NCBI RefSeq assembly: GCF_049639735.1
Contig: NZ_JBEVVA010000003.1
Location: 1,798,001 to 1,862,000, forward strand
Reading direction: 5' to 3'
Length of the DNA stretch: 64,000 nt
Source of the DNA: Elusimicrobium simillimum
GTDB lineage: Bacteria; Elusimicrobiota; Elusimicrobia; Elusimicrobiales; Elusimicrobiaceae
Below are positions 41,933 to 49,364 of the stretch, in pieces. The position numbers were made by a program, and so were the translations under genes. The notes beneath the pieces were generated by a model. The model did no database searches, had not been told where the DNA came from, and saw only the letters and a list, made by a program, of their open reading frames with translations. How positions within the stretch are numbered: position 1 is the stretch's first letter; every line of letters begins with the position of its first letter.

Positions 41933-43309
41933 ATGATAATAGACGAATCTTATCTTACAGGACTACTTACCAAAACCAAGCAGCCCTCACAGACAGAACT
42001 TGAAACAATTTTAAACAAAGCCAAAGAACTTAAAGGCCTTAACGAGGCCGACGTCGCCGCTCTCCTGCAGGTAGAAGACGAGGCGCAGCTTAAACAACTT
42101 TTTGCCGCCGCCGCGGTAGCAAAGCAGGCAATATACGGCAACCGCATGGTACTGTTCGCGCCGCTGTACGTGTCTAACCTATGCTCTAACGAGTGCCTGT
42201 ACTGCGCCTTTAGAGTTTCCAACAAAGGCCTGGCCCGCCGCGCGTTATCACAGGCTGAAATAGAACAAGAAGTTATAGAACTTTTAAAACAAGGCCACAA
42301 AAGGGTGCTGCTTGTGGCCGGCGAGGCATACCCCAACGGCGGCCTGCAGTATATTTTTGACGCCATAGACACCGTTTACAAAACCCGCTGGAACGGCCAA
42401 AATGTAAGACGTGTTAACGTAAACATAGCCCCGTTGACTGAAGACGAATTTAAAGCATTAGCCAAACATAATATAGGTACGTTTCAGTTATTCCAGGAAA
42501 CATACCACAAACCCACTTACGAAACCTTGCACGTAGCCGGCCAGAAAAAGGACTTCCAGTTCCGCCTGGACGCTATGGACCGCGCTTTAGCCAGCGGCAT
42601 ACACGACGTAGGCATAGGCATACTATTTGGCCTGTATGATTATAAATTTGAAGTGCTTGCCATGCTCCGCCATATTACCCACCTTGAGCAAAAATACGGC
42701 ATAGGCCCGCACACAATATCGGTACCGCGCATAGAACCGGCCGACGGGTCCGAGTTAAGCGTCGCGCCTCCGCATCAGCTTTCTGACAACGACTTTAAAA
42801 AGGTTATCGCCATACTGCGCCTGGCAGTGCCTTACACAGGCATAATTTTAAGCACACGCGAAAACGCGGAAATGCGCAGCGCCGCTATGGAAATGGGCGT
42901 ATCGCAAATGTCCGCAGGGTCCAAAACAAACCCCGGCGGCTATGAAGAGGGCAGCGCGGGCGCGCAGTTTTCGCTGGGCGACCATAGAACGCTTGAGCAG
43001 GTTATTGCAGACATTGTGGCGCACAGCCATATACCGTCATTTTGCACGGGCTGTTACCGCTTGGGCAGAGTGGGCAAAGACTTTATGGATTTAGCCAAAC
43101 CAGGTTTGATAAAACATAACTGTCTGCCAAACGCACTGTTAACTTTTGCCGAATATTTGCACGACTTTGCCTCCAAAGATTTACAGGAAAAGGGCTTTGC
43201 GCTTATTAACAAAACATTAGAGACTGAGTTTAAAGACAGCAAGTTTTTGGACCAGGTTAAAAAACATCTTGAAGATATAAAAAACGGTAAAAGAGATATT
43301 TATGTTTGA
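41933..43309 (+). CDS. hydG: [FeFe]-hydrogenase maturase HydG
   Basis: A 458-residue radical-SAM tyrosine lyase that makes the CO and CN ligands of the H-cluster. The SAM cluster motif is C84-x3-C88-x2-C91 in LCSNECLYCAF; the auxiliary cluster motif C-x2-C-x22-C is at 371, 374 and 397 (CTGCYRLG...HNC). Both are complete, which separates HydG from ThiH. It overlaps hydE by 8 bases. It implies the cell produces or uses H2 through an [FeFe]-hydrogenase encoded outside the window. Confidence 0.96.
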   Translation: MIIDESYLTGLLTKTKQPSQTELETILNKAKELKGLNEADVAALLQVEDEAQLKQLFAAAAVAKQAIYGNRMVLFAPLYVSNLCSNECLYCAFRVSNKGLARRALSQAEIEQEVIELLKQGHKRVLLVAGEAYPNGGLQYIFDAIDTVYKTRWNGQNVRRVNVNIAPLTEDEFKALAKHNIGTFQLFQETYHKPTYETLHVAGQKKDFQFRLDAMDRALASGIHDVGIGILFGLYDYKFEVLAMLRHITHLEQKYGIGPHTISVPRIEPADGSELSVAPPHQLSDNDFKKVIAILRLAVPYTGIILSTRENAEMRSAAMEMGVSQMSAGSKTNPGGYEEGSAGAQFSLGDHRTLEQVIADIVAHSHIPSFCTGCYRLGRVGKDFMDLAKPGLIKHNCLPNALLTFAEYLHDFASKDLQEKGFALINKTLETEFKDSKFLDQVKKHLEDIKNGKRDIYV

Positions 43310-44336
43310 TTCATCCAAGCAAGCTCTTATAGACGCGTTAAGCACGCGTCACGGCAAGGCGCACCAGCTTTGGCAGCGCGCGTACAACGCCAGAAAAGAG
43401 TTTAGCGGAGACAAAATATATTTACGCGGTCTTGTGGAATTTTCAAACATCTGCGCCAAAGACTGCTACTACTGCGGCATACGTAAATCCAACACTCTTG
43501 TACAACGCTACAAACTTGAACGTGAACAAGTACTGGCTGCGGCGGCCGAGGCCGACAGGCGCAAACTTGGCTCAATCACGCTTCAGTCCGGCGAGGTTTG
43601 CTCCGGCGAAATTACGGATTTTGTAGAAGACATTATAAAAACCATTAAAAAAGACTTTCCTGATTTACGCGTAGTACTTTCCTGCGGGGAGCAAAGTAAA
43701 GAAACTTACAAAACCTGGCTGAAAGCCGGCGCCAACCGCTACCTTTTAAAAATAGAAACCTCTAACCAGCACCTTTACGCCAAATTGCACCCGGACGATA
43801 ACAACCACAGCTTAAAACACCGCATAAACTGCTTGCACACTCTTGGCGAGTTGGGCTACCAGCTGGGCTCGGGCATTATGGTGGGGCTGCCGTGGCAAAC
43901 GTCCGCAATTATAGCGGAAGATATTTTATTTTTTAAAAACATTAATATAGACATGTGCGGTATAGGCCCGTTTGTTGAACACGCAGAGACCCCCCTTTAT
44001 AATAATAAAGAAGAACTGCTGTCCTATGATGAACGCCTGGTGTTAACGCTAAATACCATTGCCTGCATACGCTTAAGCATGCCGGATGTTAACATAGCGG
44101 CCGCAACATCGCTGGACGCGCTTAACCCAAAAGGCAAAGAACTTGCGGTAAGCGCCGGCGCAAATGTTATTATGATAAACCTTACCCCCGGCGAAGAGCG
44201 CCCCAACTACGCGCTGTACCAGCGCCCGCAGGAAAGTTTAGACAAAGATATTTTATCAGAGCTGCAAAAGTATGGCGAGACCATAGCCTACGGCCAAGGC
44301 GGCGATTCCAAACACTTCCAAAACAAACAGAAGTAA
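43302..44336 (+). CDS. hydE: [FeFe]-hydrogenase maturase HydE
   Basis: A 344-residue radical-SAM enzyme that helps build the dithiomethylamine/diiron precursor of the H-cluster. The SAM cluster motif is C51-x3-C55-x2-C58 (CAKDCYYCGIR), followed by LGSITLQSGE and LLKIETSNQHLY-like barrel strands. Overlap with hydG suggests translational coupling. The scaffold maturase HydF is not in the window. After the stop, 44337-44587 contains only the R3 repeat and a terminator. Confidence 0.93.
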   Translation: MFDSSKQALIDALSTRHGKAHQLWQRAYNARKEFSGDKIYLRGLVEFSNICAKDCYYCGIRKSNTLVQRYKLEREQVLAAAAEADRRKLGSITLQSGEVCSGEITDFVEDIIKTIKKDFPDLRVVLSCGEQSKETYKTWLKAGANRYLLKIETSNQHLYAKLHPDDNNHSLKHRINCLHTLGELGYQLGSGIMVGLPWQTSAIIAEDILFFKNINIDMCGIGPFVEHAETPLYNNKEELLSYDERLVLTLNTIACIRLSMPDVNIAAATSLDALNPKGKELAVSAGANVIMINLTPGEERPNYALYQRPQESLDKDILSELQKYGETIAYGQGGDSKHFQNKQK

Positions 44337-44428
44337 TTTTAGGTATTTAACTACGTTTTATTTAAAGCAGAAAAAGGTCGCCCAACCGGACGGCCGTATT
44401 AATAAGTTAAATTTTCCCAATAAAAAAA

Positions 44429-44556
44429 GGGGCCCCGAAGATTTGAGTGGATTTTTGATTTTTCCCGGTTTCGGGCACACTTGTGCGCAGCGAGCTACGC
44501 GAGTGAAGTGTGTGTCCAAACCGGGAAAAATCAAAAATCCGCCAAAGATTTGGGGA
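44429..44556. repeat. R3 long-hairpin element, copy 1
   Basis: Begins with the palindrome GGGGCCCC, then GAAGATTTGAGT, a perfect 23-bp stem (44449-44471 with 44518-44540), a conserved loop containing GGCACACTTG..GCGAGTGAAGTGTGTGTCC, and GCCAAAGATTTGGGGAT. The same ends and loop occur at 57005-57132, but with a different stem sequence there that is also self-complementary. Confidence 0.8.
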
Positions 44557-44557
44557 T

Positions 44558-44590
44558 AAAAAAAGAGAGCCAAATGGCTCTCTTTTTTTA
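44558..44590. terminator. Terminator between hydE and thioesterase
   Basis: Stem AAAAAAAGAGAGCC/GGCTCTCTTTTTTT with loop AAAT. It overlaps the end of the thioesterase gene by 3 bases on the minus strand and follows R3. Confidence 0.85.
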
Positions 44591-45058
44591 ATAGGTGCTG
44601 GTTCTTTTCCACTCTTCTTCTTCCTCAGTCCATCCGGAAAGTATATTTTGCGGCGGACGCATGAGAATGGCGCTGCAAGTGGCGCTGATGGAACCGTCGG
44701 GCAGCACAACTTCGCCTTCAACTATAGCCTTAGATTTACCGGTTTTTTTCACGCGGCCAACAATTTTTATTTTGGTATTAGTCGGGGTAACTTTTTTATA
44801 AATTACTTCAAGCTTTAAGGTTACCATCAAGGCGTCGTGCCCGTTGTCCATAAGTATGGCACGGCCGGAAGTTTCGTCCAGCAGCGCGGCCACTATGCCG
44901 CCGTGTACTATGCCGGGGTAAGAGCGGTAGTCTTCCGATATCTCCGTCTCACACACTACAGTTTTATTTTCTTTGTCTTCCACCCAGTGCACGTGCATAC
45001 CGCGCGGGTTATCTTTGCCGCATAAAAAGCAGCCAAGCGATGTAGGTTGTCTTACCAT
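44588..45058 (-). CDS. Hotdog-fold thioesterase (PaaI-like)
   Basis: A 156-residue acyl-CoA thioesterase-like protein of a single hotdog domain. The motif YPGIVHGGIVAALLDETSGRAIL gives the characteristic HGG and catalytic acidic residue. A short CFLCGKDNPRGMH motif at the N-terminus could bind a metal. Start ATG 45058 (GGAGG upstream) is preferred to a longer in-frame TTG at 45073. Substrate unknown. Confidence 0.87.
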   Translation of the reverse strand: MVRQPTSLGCFLCGKDNPRGMHVHWVEDKENKTVVCETEISEDYRSYPGIVHGGIVAALLDETSGRAILMDNGHDALMVTLKLEVIYKKVTPTNTKIKIVGRVKKTGKSKAIVEGEVVLPDGSISATCSAILMRPPQNILSGWTEEEEEWKRTSTY

Positions 45059-45102
45059 AACTCCTCCAATCAAAGTATTTAATGATATTGTAGAATTTTA
45101 TT

Positions 45103-45696
45103 ATGGCAAATGAACAGGAATTTAAATGGGCGGCTGACGGCCCGCAGGATTTTAAACTTTTTTTAAGCGAAGTAAAAACGCTTGCGCGGGTTTGTGCGCC
45201 GGCAAAGCAAAACATACGCGACGTTTACTATGATTCTGACGATAAATACTATTCAAAAAACAAAATATCCTGCCGCATCAGACGGCAGGACGGCGCCTAC
45301 ACCTTAACATTAAAAGGCATGAGTAAAATTGTTAACGGCCTTGCCGTGCGAAGCGAAAAAAATATTACGCTAAAATCCCAAAATTTAAAAACCGCGTGCG
45401 CGGAAGCAAAAAAATATTTGCCATCAAAAAATATTCAAAAAATATTTTCAATTAACAACAAAAGAACCGTTTACATTATTAAAAATAAAATTGAAGCGGA
45501 ACTTTGTTTTGATAATTTTTTTATCACAGCGGGCGCAAAAAAATTACACAGATACGAAATTGAGCTGGAACTGAAAAAAGGAAATACGCAAAATTTAAAA
45601 ACTTTTGCAACAGTAATTTCGCAAAAAACAAAACTTAATTTTGCCACAGTGTCTAAGGTTGCCGGCGCGTTGCGCTTACTCAAATCCTCGTCGTAA
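45103..45696 (+). CDS. CYTH-domain protein (triphosphate tunnel enzyme family)
   Basis: 197 residues with the N-terminal E-x-E-x-K signature (E4-Q-E6-F-K8), then strand-like segments with paired basic and acidic residues (CRIRRQDGAYTLTLKG; RYEIELELKKG) that build the triphosphate tunnel. Family members are inorganic triphosphatases, thiamine triphosphatases or class IV adenylate cyclases; I cannot tell which. TAGAAT ends 6 bases before the ATG and no Shine-Dalgarno sequence is present, another candidate leaderless start. It is divergent from the thioesterase. Confidence 0.82.
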   Translation: MANEQEFKWAADGPQDFKLFLSEVKTLARVCAPAKQNIRDVYYDSDDKYYSKNKISCRIRRQDGAYTLTLKGMSKIVNGLAVRSEKNITLKSQNLKTACAEAKKYLPSKNIQKIFSINNKRTVYIIKNKIEAELCFDNFFITAGAKKLHRYEIELELKKGNTQNLKTFATVISQKTKLNFATVSKVAGALRLLKSSS

Positions 45697-45776
45697 AAAA
45701 CACAAAAACTGTTTTTCAGAAGGGAAAGTTTTGACAACCCGGTAAGTTTTACCAATACAAAACGCAAATAAATTTG

Positions 45777-45805
45777 TTGCAATTTGAATATTTTTGTTGT
45801 ATTAT
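45777..45805 (+). promoter_or_regulatory. Sigma-70-type promoter of histone-like gene
   Basis: TTGCAA (45777-45782), a 17-base spacer and TATTAT (45800-45805), 41 bases before the ATG at 45846. It is the best-formed promoter I can see in the window. Confidence 0.65.
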
Positions 45806-45845
45806 TTTTGTGAGGTTAAAACTAATATCTTATAGGAGATAAACC

Positions 45846-46091
45846 ATGGCTGTTAAAAAAGTTGCAAAGAAAGCGGCTGCTAAAAAGCCCGCAAAAAAAG
45901 TAGCCAAAAAAGTAGTAGCTAAAAAAGCTGCTCCTAAAAAAGTTGCTGCTAAAAAACCCGTTGCTAAAAAAGCTGCGGCAAAAAAAGCTGTAAAAAAAGT
46001 TGCTAAAAAAACCGTAAAAAAAGCCGCTCCTAAAAAAGCCGCAAAAAAACCGGTTAAAAAAGTAGCCAAAAAAACAGCAAAAAAGAAATAA
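45846..46091 (+). CDS. Histone H1-like Lys/Ala-rich DNA-binding protein
   Basis: 81 residues made almost only of Lys, Ala, Val and Pro in KKVAKK, KKAAPKK and KKPAKK repeats, with no hydrophobic core, like the C-terminal tail of histone H1 and bacterial Hc1/AlgP-type proteins. It is probably an abundant nucleoid-associated protein. A strong RBS (AGGAGA), a good promoter and an immediate terminator make a compact monocistronic unit. The methyltransferase at 9159 has a tail of the same composition. Confidence 0.85.
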   Translation: MAVKKVAKKAAAKKPAKKVAKKVVAKKAAPKKVAAKKPVAKKAAAKKAVKKVAKKTVKKAAPKKAAKKPVKKVAKKTAKKK

Positions 46092-46107
46092 GTTTTTAAA
46101 TAAGTGA

Positions 46108-46133
46108 AACCCCGGCCCAGCCGGGGTTTTTTG
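46108..46133 (+). terminator. Terminator after histone-like gene
   Basis: Stem AACCCCGGC/GCCGGGGTT with loop CCA, followed by T4. Confidence 0.88.
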
Positions 46134-46143
46134 ATTTGCAAAA

Positions 46144-46227
46144 TTCCGCCAAAAGCCGACGAAATTCCATTGCGCTAATTGAAACTCAAGCGAACACGGA
46201 GAGCGACTGGCCGGGACGCGAAGCGAA
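46144..46227. repeat. R2 element, right half only
   Basis: CCGCCAAAAGCCGACGAAATTCC, then a spacer, AAGCGAACACGGAGAGCGACTGG and GGGACGCGAAGCG match the right flank and tail of the R2 copies at 19221 and 56792. The left arm and stem are missing. It lies between two + strand genes. (The motif list is split from a longer match.). Confidence 0.65.
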
Positions 46228-46279
46228 AAAAGCCGTTCTCCACCCCCAAACCACCCTGTCTATAGCGCCCCATAAAAAG

Positions 46280-46285
46280 TATAAT
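46280..46285 (+). promoter_or_regulatory. -10 box at the start of the second histidine kinase
   Basis: TATAAT ends 7 bases before the ATG at 46293 and overlaps an alternative ATG at 46284, which argues for 46293 and a leaderless transcript. Confidence 0.5.
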
Positions 46286-46292
46286 GATTATT

Positions 46293-48008
46293 ATGACAAT
46301 ATTCTCACGCCTTTTCAGGATGTTTCTGTTTGTGGTATTTGTCCCGCTTATACCTGTAAGCATGCTTGTGTTCTACTACCAGGGCTACGCCAAAAATAAC
46401 ATTTTAGAAACCCACGACAATTTGGCAAAAATGGCCGCCTCCGCCACGCAGCAGCATATAGACAATATTACCTGGCGCCTTATTTTCGCGGACTCTCTTG
46501 AAGCCGCCCTTAAAAACAAAAAAAATGTTGAGAGAGAGTTAGACTCCGCCCTCGCCGTCAACCCGGATTTTATTATGCTTGCCGTACTTGATAAGGACGG
46601 TAAAGAACTTTACAAAGCCGGCCCAAAAAATATTTTAGACCGCCTTGGCTATATTGACCTGTCACAAGATACCTCGCTAGAGGACATACGCCACGCGGGT
46701 AAGCTCAACCTTAGCAGTTTTGACGTGCACCTCGGCCTGCCTATATCAGAAATGCTTTACCCGCTTAAAGACGGCAACTTCCTTTTTGGCGTGGTAAGCT
46801 TTTACAAATTTTGGGGCCGCCTGGAAAGCCAGACAATCGGCGGTACTGGCCGCATTTACCTGGTGGCGGAAAGCGGCGACATTTTTATATCTGACCGCAA
46901 GCCCGAGCAAATAATTTCGCAGTACTACCTTAACTCGGCTATATTAAGCGGCCAGCATTTACAAAAAGACCTTAAAGGTTACAACAAAATCAAATATATA
47001 GGCGCAATAGAGCCTTTGCCGATAAACGACGCTTACGTAGCCGTACTGCAGCAGAAAAACGAAGCCTACGCCTCCTTAGACGCAATTACGGCGTTCTTAA
47101 TTTTCTTTATACTGGCCATAGCGGTGCTGTCATATTTTGCCGCGTACTCCTTTGCGGGCAGCATAGCTAACCCGATAGCGTCACTCATAGCGGGCGCTAA
47201 AAGAATATCCAAAGGCAGCCTGGAAACACCTGTTGAAAAAGATGATGACTGGCGGGAGTTTAACGGGCTTATAGATTCGTTTAATTCCATGATGGCCAGC
47301 CTTAAAGACTACCGTGACCTGCAAATAAAACAGCAGGTAAGCGAAATGAAAGAATTTGTGTTTAAGGCAGTGGCGCATGACCTGCGCGCGCCCGTGCTGG
47401 GCATGCAGGGCTATGTTGACCTGCTGGCCAGCGGCAAATTCAGCAAAGAAGAAGAAAAAGAATATATAGACACGCTAAAACTGTCTGTAAACAACCTTTC
47501 GGGTATGCTTGAGGATATTTTGGACGCCTCTAAGCTGGAAGCGGGTATGCTGCGCCCGGACAAAAAACTTTTTGACGCAAAAGCCATGTTTACCAAAACG
47601 GCGGACTTGCTGCGCCCGACAGCTGAAAAAAAGAACATTACCATAACGCTAAACCTGCTTAGCGACAAACAAATTTTAGGCGATGAAACGCAGCTTAGCC
47701 GCGTTGTAACCAACCTGCTGTCTAACAGCATAAAGTTTATGGACAAAGGCGCTATAATGCTGACGTATAAGACAGACGATAAAAACGCCTATGTTGAAGT
47801 GGTGGACGCCGGCCCCGGCATAAAAGAGGCCGAGCTTGAAGCAATTTTTGACAAGTACCACAAAACAACAGATTCTGAAATAAAAGGCTACGGCCTGGGC
47901 CTTACGATATCAAGGCAGATAGTTAACGCGCACGGCGGCGCTATTAAGGCCGCTAACGCGGCGGCGGGTAAGGGCGCCGTGATAAGTTTTACATTACCTC
48001 TTAAATAA
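46293..48008 (+). CDS. Membrane sensor histidine kinase
   Basis: 571 residues: TM1 (about 5-27), an extracytoplasmic sensor domain of about 230 residues (LDKDGKELYKAG, YLVAESGDIFI: Cache-like), TM2 (about 261-288), HAMP (about 290-340), HisKA with His362 in KAVAHDLRAPVLGMQGY, and HATPase with LLSNSIKF, DAGPGI and KGYGLGLTIS. No receiver domain, and no response regulator gene is adjacent. The first ATG (46284) falls in a -10 box, so 46293 is used. The following genes to DUF167 are all on the + strand and may form a unit. Confidence 0.9.
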   Translation: MTIFSRLFRMFLFVVFVPLIPVSMLVFYYQGYAKNNILETHDNLAKMAASATQQHIDNITWRLIFADSLEAALKNKKNVERELDSALAVNPDFIMLAVLDKDGKELYKAGPKNILDRLGYIDLSQDTSLEDIRHAGKLNLSSFDVHLGLPISEMLYPLKDGNFLFGVVSFYKFWGRLESQTIGGTGRIYLVAESGDIFISDRKPEQIISQYYLNSAILSGQHLQKDLKGYNKIKYIGAIEPLPINDAYVAVLQQKNEAYASLDAITAFLIFFILAIAVLSYFAAYSFAGSIANPIASLIAGAKRISKGSLETPVEKDDDWREFNGLIDSFNSMMASLKDYRDLQIKQQVSEMKEFVFKAVAHDLRAPVLGMQGYVDLLASGKFSKEEEKEYIDTLKLSVNNLSGMLEDILDASKLEAGMLRPDKKLFDAKAMFTKTADLLRPTAEKKNITITLNLLSDKQILGDETQLSRVVTNLLSNSIKFMDKGAIMLTYKTDDKNAYVEVVDAGPGIKEAELEAIFDKYHKTTDSEIKGYGLGLTISRQIVNAHGGAIKAANAAAGKGAVISFTLPLK

Positions 48009-48017
48009 GGTGAGATT

Positions 48018-48734
48018 ATGATAGTATTTTGGCGTTTAATTTTGGCTATGATGCTGACGGACTTTGTGCTGCAGCCAAACAAATTTTACCAGTGGAAGGC
48101 GGACTCGCACAAAGGCCGCGCGGCGCATGTGCTTGTGTTTGTATTACTGGCGCTTGCCTTAACCTGGCAATATTTGGGCTTAACCTGGTTCAGCCTTGCG
48201 GGGATATCCATAAAAGGGTACGCCGCTATTACGGTAATTACACTGTTGCATTACATCATAGATAAAATGTTTGAAAAAAATGTTTTACACGCGGTAAGAT
48301 TAACCAGATTTCAAAAACTTGTGTTGCACCACCTGCTTATGCTGTTAACTGTTTTTGTCTTTTCACCCGATGTTGATTTAACGGAAGGGTGGAATTTATT
48401 TCCGGAAAGGTGGGTAAGCTTTCTTGTGGGATTAATAGCGGTTACCAGAATGATGACGCTGGCTATATTTGCCTATGAAATAGACAAAAATTTATTGGAC
48501 CTTACGGCGCCTAACGAAACATACATAACCACTCTACAGCGCGCGGTGCTTTATATGCTATGTCTGATACCCGGCAGTTTGTGGCTGTTGTTTGTGCCGG
48601 CGTGGTTTTTAATGTCAATATACGCCAGCAAAAAGCGTATTTTGGACCTTTCACCTTTTAACTTATACGTAGGTTCCGCCTTTGCGGTGCTTATAGGGGT
48701 AATTGCCAGGGCGGCTATTTATATATGGAATTAA
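48018..48734 (+). CDS. DUF3307-family membrane protein
   Basis: 238 residues with about six to seven membrane helices. The N-terminal LAMMLTDFVLQPNKFYQWKADSH and the following ALTWQYL..ITLLHYIIDKMFEKN correspond to the conserved DFxxQ and HxxxD features of DUF3307 proteins. Function unknown in the family. It begins 10 bases after the histidine kinase and overlaps the exonuclease gene by 10 bases. Confidence 0.75.
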   Translation: MIVFWRLILAMMLTDFVLQPNKFYQWKADSHKGRAAHVLVFVLLALALTWQYLGLTWFSLAGISIKGYAAITVITLLHYIIDKMFEKNVLHAVRLTRFQKLVLHHLLMLLTVFVFSPDVDLTEGWNLFPERWVSFLVGLIAVTRMMTLAIFAYEIDKNLLDLTAPNETYITTLQRAVLYMLCLIPGSLWLLFVPAWFLMSIYASKKRILDLSPFNLYVGSAFAVLIGVIARAAIYIWN

Positions 48735-49330
48735 GAGATAAACTTATACACGAAGTAAAATTCGCTTTTTTAGATACTGAAACCACCGGCCTTTCCCCAC
48801 AGCAAGGCGCAAGACTATGCGAAGTGGCCGTTGTTACCAACGGCGCTATGATAGCCAAGAGTGAATATTCCACAATTATAAACCCGGGCTGCCTTATTCC
48901 GGCCGAGGCCAGCGCCATACACGGCATAACCAACGCCATGGCGGCGGAAGCGCCGTATTTTATAGACATCGCCCCGCAGCTTATCAGCATACTTGAAGAC
49001 AGCGTGATAGTGTGCCATAACGCTGATTTTGATATACCTTTTTTAGCGTACGAGCTTGGCCTGTGCGGCTTAAGGCTGCCGCGCGCGGTTGTGCTGGACA
49101 CGCTTAAATTCGCCAGAAAAAACGGCACGTTTAAAAAAAATAATCTTGGTAATATAGTGACCGAGCTTGGCCTAAGCAATGAAGGCTGGCACAGAGCTAT
49201 GGCAGACGTTAAAATGACAGAGAAAGTGTTCTACCACTTTTTAGCCAAGTTTAAAGAGCACGGCGCCAAAACCATTGCGGACCTGGAAGAATTTCAAACC
49301 CGCAAAATTTGCGGTGTAAAACAAATTTAA
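48725..49330 (+). CDS. DnaQ-like 3'-5' exonuclease
   Basis: 201 residues of the DEDDh exonuclease superfamily: motif I FLDTETTGL, motif II HNADFDIPFLAYE and motif III HRAMADVKMTEKVF. It is the stand-alone size of DNA polymerase III epsilon-like or PolC-exonuclease-like proteins and lacks the C-terminal clamp/alpha-binding tail of E. coli DnaQ. It may provide proofreading or be an accessory nuclease. Confidence 0.88.
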   Translation: MELRDKLIHEVKFAFLDTETTGLSPQQGARLCEVAVVTNGAMIAKSEYSTIINPGCLIPAEASAIHGITNAMAAEAPYFIDIAPQLISILEDSVIVCHNADFDIPFLAYELGLCGLRLPRAVVLDTLKFARKNGTFKKNNLGNIVTELGLSNEGWHRAMADVKMTEKVFYHFLAKFKEHGAKTIADLEEFQTRKICGVKQI

Positions 49331-49364
49331 CATTATAGTAAGCAACCTAAGGAGACACAGACAT

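Noticed and set aside
44429..44556. R3 as a retron msr-msd or group II intron
   Set aside because: No reverse transcriptase is encoded anywhere in the window, and the conserved branching or domain V features are not seen; a long hairpin alone is not enough.
44400..44820. Proline/lysine-rich ORFs over the R3 region and thioesterase end
   Set aside because: They read through the hairpin and terminator, lack RBSs and overlap the supported thioesterase gene on the other strand.
45830..46141. Hydrophobic Phe/Ala-rich ORF opposite the histone-like gene
   Set aside because: It is the mirror of the Lys/Ala-rich repeat (AAA codons read as TTT) and has no RBS; it is a shadow of 45846-46091.
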